Below are positions 33,267 through 41,805 of a DNA stretch of 64,000 bases, one piece after another (the first letter of the stretch is position 1; each line of letters begins with the position of its first letter). The position numbers were made by a program, and so were the translations under genes. The notes below the pieces were generated by a model. The model did not search any database. It saw only the letters and a list, made by a program, of their open reading frames with translations, and had not been told where the DNA came from. This DNA is from Arachnomyces sp. PD_36 (taxonomy: Eukaryota > Ascomycota > Eurotiomycetes > Onygenales > Arachnomycetaceae): assembly GCA_032988195.1 (NCBI GenBank), contig JANTQE010000008.1, positions 124,001 through 188,000 on the forward strand, given 5' to 3'.

Positions 33267-33286
33267 AGGTCACAGGTCACTGACCT
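33267..33286. promoter_or_regulatory. AGGTCA direct and inverted repeat
   Basis: AGGTCAC occurs twice in tandem (33267-33280) and is followed at once by TGACCT, so the second copy forms the 13-bp palindrome AGGTCACTGACCT. It looks like a dimer binding site in the pcbAB-pcbC spacer. No known factor is assigned. Confidence 0.35.
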
Positions 33287-33713
33287 TGGTTGTTTCACCT
33301 CTGGGAATAATGTAGCCTCGGTCTGATTTCCCCACAAATATATCATATCCTTTCCAAGCCAACTAAGATCTCACCTGCATGAAGCTGCTCATCGGCTGCT
33401 GGGTATGATGAACCTAATAATAGAACATCGCAGGGCAAGGGAAGGTGATAAAAGTCAAATGCTGCGAGAGAGTAACACCAGTTACTAATAACTCCGATAT
33501 CTGTAATGGGCTGGGAGCTCGAGGTCGGAAGCCAAAGGTTTAAGTTGCCCTTCCAGTTATTCCCCGCCCCAAATCCACGATATCTACCTCCAAGGACCAC
33601 CCCGCCACAGAAGCAACCTAGTGTATTGGCCCATTAATCTCATCGCAACTCACCGTTATAATCCTCTTCGCTCGAATTTCGATACTTTTTTCCTCTATTA
33701 ACCACATTGCAAA

Positions 33714-34709
33714 ATGGGAAGCCTACCATACGCAAACGTTCCCAGAATCGATGTCTCGCCGTTGTTCGGCAATGATAAGGAGGCCAAGTTAAATGTTGCC
33801 CGGGAGATAGATGAAGCGTGCCGCGGAAGCGGGTTCTTCTACGCAGCAAATCACGGAATCGACGTGAAGAAATTATCCCAAGTCACCCGGGACTTTCACC
33901 AGTCTATCACAGACGAAGAGAAATGGAAGCTAGCTATCCGTGCCTATAACAAGGAGAACCAGAAGCAGATCCGCAATGGATACTCCCTCCCGATCCCGGG
34001 CAAGAAGGCTGTCGAATCTCTCTGTATCCTGAACCCAGCTTTCACGCCCGAGCATGAGATGATCAAGGCCGAGAAGCCCATGCACGAGGTTAATGTTTGG
34101 CCTGACGAGAGCAAACACCCAGGCTTCAAGGAATATCAGGAGTCTTACTTCAACCAGATGTGCGATCTCTCCTCAGCTCTTTTACGCGGATTGTCCCTCG
34201 CTTTGGGCAAGGATGAAGAGTTCTTCAATCAATACTTCAAGAAGAGCGACACTCTCTCTTCCGTGGTGCTTATCCGCTACCCTTACCTCGAAGATTATCC
34301 TGCGCCAGCGATCAAAACCGCCGCCGATGGCACGAAACTAAGCTTCGAATGGCACGTGGACGTCTCCCTCATAACAGTCCTCTACCAGTCTCTTGTCCAG
34401 AACCTCCAGGTCGAGACACCCCAAGGATTTGTGGACGTTCACGCAGATGATGAGTGTTACCTCATCAACGTGGGAGGCTACATGGCTCACATCACGGATA
34501 ACTACTACCCAGCTCCTATCCACCGCGTTAAATGGGTCAACGAAGAGCGCCAGTCGCTTCCCTTCTTTGTGAACTTGGGCTGGAACGACACTATCGAACC
34601 CTTTGTCCCAGGCAAGCCTGATGCCAAGGTTGACAAGGAGTCCATTTCATATGGCCAATACCTCCAGGGTGGATTGTCTGGTTTGATCGTCAAGAACGGG
34701 CAGACTTGA
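33714..34709 (+). CDS. pcbC: Isopenicillin N synthase
   Basis: Non-haem iron oxidase that closes both rings of the penicillin nucleus, turning ACV into isopenicillin N with O2. One intronless frame of 331 residues, the usual length, aligns without gaps to my recollection of the A. nidulans enzyme, including the C-terminal KNGQT. Iron ligands His214, Asp216 and His270 are present, as are Arg87 (aminoadipate carboxylate), Cys104, Ser183, Tyr189, Arg279 and Ser281 (substrate valine carboxylate), Gln330 and Thr331. Two differences stand out: Ser at position 91, where a tyrosine is usual, and Val215 between the iron ligands where Glu is usual. Neither removes a ligand. Divergent to pcbAB; expected co-regulation. 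Confidence 0.97.
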   Translation: MGSLPYANVPRIDVSPLFGNDKEAKLNVAREIDEACRGSGFFYAANHGIDVKKLSQVTRDFHQSITDEEKWKLAIRAYNKENQKQIRNGYSLPIPGKKAVESLCILNPAFTPEHEMIKAEKPMHEVNVWPDESKHPGFKEYQESYFNQMCDLSSALLRGLSLALGKDEEFFNQYFKKSDTLSSVVLIRYPYLEDYPAPAIKTAADGTKLSFEWHVDVSLITVLYQSLVQNLQVETPQGFVDVHADDECYLINVGGYMAHITDNYYPAPIHRVKWVNEERQSLPFFVNLGWNDTIEPFVPGKPDAKVDKESISYGQYLQGGLSGLIVKNGQT

Positions 34710-36317
34710 ATCAATGATTTTGTGGCAGGTTGGTTGGGATAGTTCGGGTATAAGCGGCTCGTTATCCTTGGGATTAGCCCATTCTTCAATGAAACACCCT
34801 CTTATGCAAACGAAATACGAGACGTACTGTGTTGGCGAGGCCGTATATTTTAAGAGGCGTATTCCCACCAGGGGTATCTGCACGGGAACGATGTTACTAT
34901 AACTAGTGGGGCGGTTAGGCTAGGTAGAGCACGTCGGCAAGGGGGAGACAAGACTACCCGCATTCCATTAACCCCGGGGCACTGTTACTAAATTGGTAAT
35001 ATATTAAGATTCTTATCGGGGAAAGAAGCTTGTTATGGGGAAGATATATATCCAGGCAAACCGGGATGTCAGTTGACAGGGAAGATATCCGGATATTTTC
35101 TCTCATCTATCTATCATATGCACAGAGCAGTGGTCCGAAGCAGGAGGCGAGATTGTGGGATATAATGGAAGAACAAATACCGGTACCCCTTGCCGAGATC
35201 GTTGCGGTCCTTAGCGAAAGAAGTGATCTATACACCGTTGAATTAACACCTTGTCCCTGTCACCGACTTAAGGATCGGTAAATTGAAGGTCAGGGTTTTT
35301 TAGAGAGGGGTTCATCGAAGTCTTCTCCGAAGAACGCTACATCATGCGAATTGTGTCCAACATCGCCGACTTTCGAAAGTTGGAGGTTGCATTTAGATAA
35401 TTAGGGTTTAGGGTTTAAGGACCCCTGCTTGAGTTTCTTCAAGGGACTCGATCCAGGTCCAACCAATGACCTCGATGGCATGCAGGTCAATTCTGCGATC
35501 TGGTTGGCCAATCTGGGGTAACACGAAAGATTGGCGCTAGTGGATCCTCCCTCGTGTCCGGGATGAACGGGTATTTTTAGATTAGCTTAAACCTCATCCA
35601 AACTCTCTTGCTGAAGAGGGAGGATCCGGAATCGCTTTTCAGTTCAAAACTCTGGTTTTGGGGGATATGGAAGGGCTTCTGGAGGCCTGGCCTCTTATTC
35701 CTCTAGACACGAAGGTTTATACCACTATATCCTAAACTCGCTCTCTAGATAATAGGGGAGGGATTAGGATTCCACCTCCTATCGGACTAGAATTTTAGGG
35801 CTTGACACAATGCCGTCCTAGATAGGATAACCTTCGAAGATGTTCTTGACACTTTATCTAAACTCACTTAACAAGACAAGACCCACGGAACGTACAGCAG
35901 GACTGAGGGCATATACAAAGCCAGGGTATGTTGATATCAAGTATTCAAGTTGTTTTTAAGGCCCCATTGTTCCAACCCTTGGAAACACCTCACCCTCATC
36001 CGACATCACATGATGGATACAACGGTTGCCATTAGAACTCTGCTCAAATTTTGCCTTCATAGACCAAATACCACCATGCAGGCAAGCGAGGTGGTTCCAG
36101 ATGATGTGGAGTACAAGCTTTCAGTTCAAGTTTTACCAATTGCAGATCCATCGTTTCGTAGATCTTATCATTTCCAGAGGCCAATTACCAGATGAGGACC
36201 CCTTGAAAACTTTCGGACACTTTCGTCAACTTTTGATAAATCTCGAAAATTTTGTAAATTCAATCGATCAAACCGAAACAACAGGTGGCAAACCAATCCA
36301 CACCGGGCGGCATCCGC
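34710..36317. other. Intergenic between convergent pcbC and the CefD1-like gene
   Basis: No coding frame recognised. A perfect 12-bp inverted repeat GGATCCTCCCTC / GAGGGAGGATCC lies at 35542-35553 and 35616-35627. A short telomere-like run TTAGGGTTTAGGGTTTAAGG lies at about 35401-35420. The sequence is rich in TAGATAGG/TAGATAAT-like words around 35740-35850. It may hold a decayed insertion, but no transposon end or target duplication is clear. Confidence 0.4.
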
Positions 36318-38540
36318 CTATAGTCTGACCCGCTTGGTATCCATACTCTCCCAGTCTTCTTCCCGGAACGGAATATACCTATCACTCTGAGGAGGTAGCC
36401 AGTATAGCTGATCACCCTCACCCCCAGTCACCTTTGTCCCCAGGAGGGAAGGTTTGACACCTTCCTGTTTGAGAGGCACCTTGTTCTGCTTGTTATTATG
36501 GGTGCTCATCACGCCGACTTCACCGTTCACTACCCGGATAAAAATAGGTACCGCGTAACGAGGTAGCTTTGACCTCAAGTATTTGACCAACCCAAGCCAG
36601 TCAAAGGTATTAGACTGGGAACGTTCGATCAAGACTGCAGCGCAGCCAGCACGTCCATCATGGTTGGGAAGCTTCACTCCAAACACGTTCGCTTCCTGAA
36701 TCCCTGGGAAATTGCCAAATGCTTGAGAAACCTCCATCGTAGATACGTTCTCACCTTTCCATCGATATGTATCACCTTAGAGCTATTAGATATTCGTATT
36801 GTATAGCCTTATCATGTGTCGGTCACGGATGGGGTCTTACCAAGCCTGTCCATAAAAAACCATAGTCCATCAGGGTTCCGGCGAAGCGCGTCTCCGGTTC
36901 GGTAGTACAGATCTCCCTTCTTGAAAACATCTCTTGCGAGTTTCTTATTCGTAGCATCCTGAGCACCCCAGTACCCAGCCCAGGCCTCTTCCGAAGCCAT
37001 CTTAACAAGAATCTCACCTCCTTCGTCATAGTCCCTCCTTTTGGCAAAGCCTGTCTCGGGTGATCTGAGAATGTCACCTGATTCGGCATCTATTTCGACT
37101 GGGACGTAGAGATCATGAAACATCCGACGCCGAATCCACCCATCATGTCCAACAGCTCCTGTGGTAAATCCACTGCGGCAATGGGCGAAACTTGTAAGCA
37201 TTCCTTCCGTACTTGCGAAAAACTCGCCCACTTCGGGAATACCGAATCGTTCCTATATACCAAGGTTAAAATTACTGAATAATCTTGCGGCTTCTGGTAC
37301 CGTTTGGATCTTACCTGGAATTTCTCCCAGATATCCGCGCTGAGACCATTGCCCCAGATGAGTCGGATTTGATGCTTCCTGTCATTGGCAGAGGGTGGGG
37401 CGGATAAAAGATAGCGGACAGTTTCCCCAACTAAGACAGAAGTGAGCTTTTGGTTTAGGTAAGGGCACTGTGGACTAACCATAGAGGAAAATAGTCGATT
37501 TGCTATCGATACAATCAATCCAGAAATTCGATAGCGAGAACTTCCGTCCTATAGCTATCGAAGTACCACTCATGATGTCGTTCATGGCAGCAAGCCCCCC
37601 TGTGCCATGATATAACGGCATACAGATATAAGTTCGATCACCATCTGGTCCAGTACGCTGGCCAAAGGTTTTGGTGGTCATTGAAGCCGAGGCATATGAG
37701 CGTGAAACAGAAAGAGGAGCCGCTTTCGGCAAGCCAGTGGTACCGCTGCACTAACAATTAACAATGATGCCCCGTGCCGAATGGAGATTGCCATTTTTAC
37801 CTCGTGTATAACAGCGCAAGGGGAACGCTGGCGCTGTACGCCCAGTCTTGCTTCCTATGGGGCCGACTTGGGTCAAGTTTTCCAATTTCATTCTTCAATT
37901 CATCCGACAACGTCACAACGTTGACGCCTAGGTCGTTTGTGATAGACTCTCTCGATCCTTGGACCCGGGCCTGGCACCCCTCCTCGGCATCGCTGATGAG
38001 TATTTTGGTTCCAGAAATTGAGACACAATGAACAAGCGCGTCGGATGCGAGGTTGTAGTTGATCAAAGCAGGCGCAGCCCCAATGGATAGTAATCCCATC
38101 CACAAGAATATTACTTCGGGAGAGTTCATCATGTAAATTCCGACATACTCCCCAGGGCGCACGCCAAGAGATTGGAAGTATTTCCCATATTGGCAAACAC
38201 GTTCATAGGTCTGCCTCCAGGTGTATACTCCCGATCTTGACCATATGCATTGGGCATCAAGTTGCTTATGCGCCGCATCTTCAAAAAGATAGAAGCCGGA
38301 CGCACGACCTTCCTGCACTGACCAAGATTATGAGTTTACAGTCTGTATCTTTGAAGCTCAATGAACACTCATACCTGCTTTATCAAAGTTCTTTCCCCCT
38401 TTCTTTATCCTATACAAGAAGTTCAAGTCTTTGGAGATAAAAAGTTTGGCGTCCAGATACGCGGCTGCGACAGTGGCCCCTGCAAGGGCTGTCGCTGCAG
38501 TAGCTATCCACGACCGAATCCTGATTAGCAAAAGTACCAC
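36318..38540 (-). CDS. FATP/SLC27-type acyl-CoA synthetase, CefD1-like
   Basis: Six exons with phase-compatible splices: 38540-38375, 38317-37801, 37745-37480, 37430-37315, 37252-36841, 36775-36318; 644 residues. An N-terminal hydrophobic segment (IATAATALAGATVAAAYL) precedes the adenylate-forming domain with YTSGTTGLPKAAPLS, the RTGD-type motif YYRTGDALRR and the FATP/very-long-chain signature DTYRWKGENVSTMEV. In Acremonium chrysogenum, CefD1, of this family, activates isopenicillin N to its CoA ester for epimerisation to penicillin N. Position beside pcbC supports that role. A lipid-metabolism Fat1 paralogue is the alternative. The C-terminus VRL is close to, but not, a canonical peroxisomal PTS1. 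No CefD2-type racemase gene accompanies it here. Confidence 0.8.
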
Positions 38541-39893
38541 CTAATTTCAGAATTATCATTTGTCATCCGGGTCTATCTTACTCAGATCCATACTCAACTC
38601 GAACACAGCTAAATGCCCTCAAAATTGGGGAGATTGGAGTCTGGGGAAAGAACAGTCGTCTTCATCATAAGATTGAGACAGGCACAAGACTGCTCAAGCT
38701 CCAAGGAAGGGGACCATGAGCTGAAAGACTAGCTCGGTCTAGTGCGTAGTGCCAAGTATCTGGAAACACCGGCCTGCCGATAGTCGATACTATTGGCTCA
38801 CTCCCAGCCTTCGGTCTCGAGGACTGCTCGTCTGTTGCACAGACCAAGATTGTACCAATTGGATTCTGCTAGGATATTGTTGTTCTCCGACGACGTCCGT
38901 TCTCGAAGGATCAGTCGCTCAACATCAACAGGGAGTGGCAGTATTCTGATTTCATAACCTTGCAATATACATGTACTGTGTCGTGTGCGTAAAAGGATAT
39001 CCTTGCCGTTTTGTTCAATATCGCTTGTGAATTATCCAAGATTCATATAATTCTAGCCATGCAACGTGGGAAGCGAAAAGCAGGTGCTGAGCAGATGCCC
39101 AGCCAATCCTCGGCAAATATGTCAATCGTGAAACGAAGCAAGCATTATTGTGGACAGATCCCACGACGCCTCCCTCCCAGTGATGGTTCGAAGATCCTCG
39201 AAACGAGCAGATCATTTGGGTGTTCACCCCGATTTGGTTTAGCCTTGTTTCTTAAAATAGCTAAGCTTAGATGAAGCAAATGTTCCAATTTCGGAGCTTG
39301 ACGACGTTTCTTATCCAAGTTTCCCCTCTCACAGTCCAGGGTTCCTATGAACCCTATCGCAGTGTTACGTTTCTCTCGTGGAAATGGAAGACACTTCACA
39401 ACCCCGTACGGCGAGGCTGAAAGCCCGTCTCTTGTCGTCCCCTAACAAGGCTAGCCCCTGGTCGTATTTAGCGATGGGCAGTACCTGCATCGGACCTTTC
39501 CACCAAAATGTATCAGCTTATGGACCTCCTGGAAATCGATGGATGCCCTCTCCTTGGCGCATTAACTCTAGGGCCAGATGAGGGGTAACAGCAAGTCACT
39601 GTCCGTGTCGTAGACATCGACCCCAGTCTTCGGATATTGAATTTCCACATCACAGGATGGAGACCTTGAAGGGTACCGACATGCACCTTTCTAATTATAG
39701 ACACTACATCAAACGGGAATTCATACCGAGATCTACTTGAACTAGAATGATCTTCGAAGTGAGGAAAATCGTCTTTCGTCTTGCAAGCTCTCCGCGTTTT
39801 TTTTTCTCTACCAAGTCCGTCGATAACTGGGAGCCCTTAGGCCACCAAACTGAGGGTTCAAACCAGCCGGGGACAGCAACAGAAACTGCTAAT
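38541..39893. promoter_or_regulatory. Head-to-head spacer, CefD1-like gene and MFS transporter
   Basis: The two genes are transcribed away from each other, so this spacer probably holds both promoters. Short frames at 38749-38949, 39011-39274 and 39378-39581 have no recognisable content. I looked for a CaiB/BaiF-type racemase (CefD2) and saw no trace. The transporter's frame stays open back to an ATG at 39747. Confidence 0.45.
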
Positions 39894-41503
39894 ATGGGAG
39901 ATTTAATCTTAACTGATTCAAAGGTTCTCAATATCATCACCTTCGATGGGGACGATGATCCATCTAACGCGGTCAATTGGCCACGGCGAACGAAATGGAG
40001 CATTGTCGGTGTCCTTTCTGTCATGACTCTGACTACGTGAGCATCTTACTACACCCCAATTTTCTACAATTTGATGATCAGTTACTTATGATTTCAATAT
40101 AGGGCTTTAGCTTCTTCAATGCTAACACCGGGAGTTGGTCAGATAATGACAGATTTTGAGTCCAACAGTGAGATTCTTCGGTCATTCGTCGTATCTGTCT
40201 ATATTCTAGGATACGCCTCGGGGCCTCTGATAATTGCTCCATTATCAGAGCTATACGGGCGTCAACTCCTCTATAATATCACCAACGTTCTCTGTGTGAT
40301 ATTCACAGTCGCATGCGCTCTGAGTCCGAGCTTAGGATCTCTCATTGTCTTCCGACTGCTAGCTGGGATGGCAGGCTCCGCCGTACTTAATATCGGCGGT
40401 GGCACGATTGCTGATCTTTTTATCCAAGAGGAACGAGGAACCGCAATGTCTGTCTGGACAGTTGGCCCGCTTTTGGGGCCTGTTATCGGCCCCGTGGCAG
40501 GAGGATTTCTCAGTGAAGCAAAAGGATGGCGAGCTGTGTTTTGGGTGCTTAGCGGATTGGTAAGTCAAGCTACTATTCGTCTCGCAGCTCTCGCTCATGC
40601 AATTGCCTTCCAGATATTCGCTATTACCGTCTCATTCTTTTTTGTCATGCGTGAGACATACCCTCCGATCATCCTTGAGAGAAAAGCAGCTCGCCTTCGC
40701 AAGGAAACCGGAAACCCGTATCTCAGATCCAAGATGGACAGTGGTCTTGACTCTAAACAAATGTTCAAGCGCGCCATAGTTCGTCCACTGAAGCTTCTCA
40801 CACTGTCTCCTATTGTGTTCAGCTTTTCGATATTCATTGCTGTCGTTTACGGATATCTCTATCTTCTATTCACGACAATGCCACAAGTCTTCGGGACTCA
40901 GTACGGCTTCTCGGAAGGGTTGATTGGATTGACGTACTTGGGAATTGGGGGTGGGATGCTTGTTGGAGTGTCCATATTTGGGATAGCATCAGATCGCATC
41001 CTCCGGTCGAAGTCTCGGAATGGGGAGATGAAACCGGAATACCGTCTGCCATTGATGACTCCAGGGGCGTTCTTGATACCTGCAGGCCTATTTATTTACG
41101 GATGGACCGCCGAAAAGCAAGTATTTTGGCTAGTCCCAATCCTTGGGACATCCCTCGTCGGTTTGGGACTGAATACCACCTTTGTAAGTAGATTATATCC
41201 ACCAGCACATGGGTACAAGAAGCACCCTATCTAACGTGATATCTCTAGATGTCAATTCAAACATACCTCGTCGACGCCTTTACCCTACACGCCGCATCTG
41301 CCCTAGCCGCCAACACGGTACTACGATCAACCGTCGGGGCTTTATTACCTCTTGCGGGACCACCCATGCACGCACACTTCGGTCTCGGATGGGGTAATTC
41401 AATACTTGGGTTCTTTGCTGTAGCAATGATCCCGATGCCTTTCTTATTCATAAAATACGGGGAAGCTATCCGTAAAAATCCCAAGTTCGAACTCTCGCTA
41501 TGA
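39894..41503 (+). CDS. MFS drug:H+ antiporter (12-TM, DHA1 type)
   Basis: Membrane efflux pump, likely exporter of the cluster product or an intermediate. Exons 39894-40036, 40103-40559, 40614-41183 and 41249-41503 give about 474 residues; an upstream in-frame ATG at 39747 would add 49. The start of membrane segment 1 follows WPRRTKWSIVGVLSVMTL. Motif A-like GPLIIAPLSELYGRQ lies after TM2, and the antiporter motif C GPLLGPVIGPVAGGF is in TM5. The late segments end at FLFIKYGEAIRKNP. Acremonium beta-lactam clusters encode MFS exporters (CefT) and related vesicular/peroxisomal carriers (CefM, CefP). I cannot tell which, if any, is orthologous. It could also be a general multidrug pump at the cluster edge. 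Confidence 0.8.
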
Positions 41504-41805
41504 AGAGATCTCTATTTTTCCTTTCCTTCCTGTCGAGTTTGGAATGGAAAAAAGCGGGCATGTTATTGGCGTTATCTTCAGGTGTTATACGATGCGATGA
41601 GAAAAGCAGTTGTAACTCGCAACTTGATTGATGTAACGAATATACTTTGTGCAATAGACCTCCTTTTTATCATGATAGAGCGCATTTCTATTTCTAAGGT
41701 TGATCGTCATCTGTGCCGTGATACCCTGTACTTTTTTTTCGCTGCTTCGCTCCCTAGAGCGAAGGCTCGTAACTATCATATATCATTTCCCAAAATCAAA
41801 CCACA

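Larger units (their letters stand above)
31816..33713. promoter_or_regulatory. Bidirectional pcbAB-pcbC promoter region (1.9 kb)
   Basis: Head-to-head spacer between the two first beta-lactam genes, which are also divergent in Penicillium, Aspergillus and Acremonium. Visible elements: CCAAT boxes at 32169-32173 (minus), 32254-32258, 32449-32453 and 33625-33629 (minus); PacC-type GCCARG hexamers at 31978-31983 (minus), 32395-32400, 33133-33138 and 33175-33180 (minus). In A. nidulans, PacC and the CCAAT-binding complex regulate ipnA. About two GCCARG hexamers are expected by chance in this length, so single sites are weak evidence; the paired one is better. The spacer is longer than I recall for other fungi (about 0.9-1.2 kb). 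No open frame in it looks coding. Confidence 0.75.

Noticed and set aside
35030..35281. 83-codon frame downstream of pcbC
   Set aside because: No domain, no conserved-looking composition and no splice partners.
38541..39746. Possible remnant of a cefD2-type racemase between the ligase and transporter
   Set aside because: No frame on either strand carries a recognisable CaiB/BaiF-type motif.
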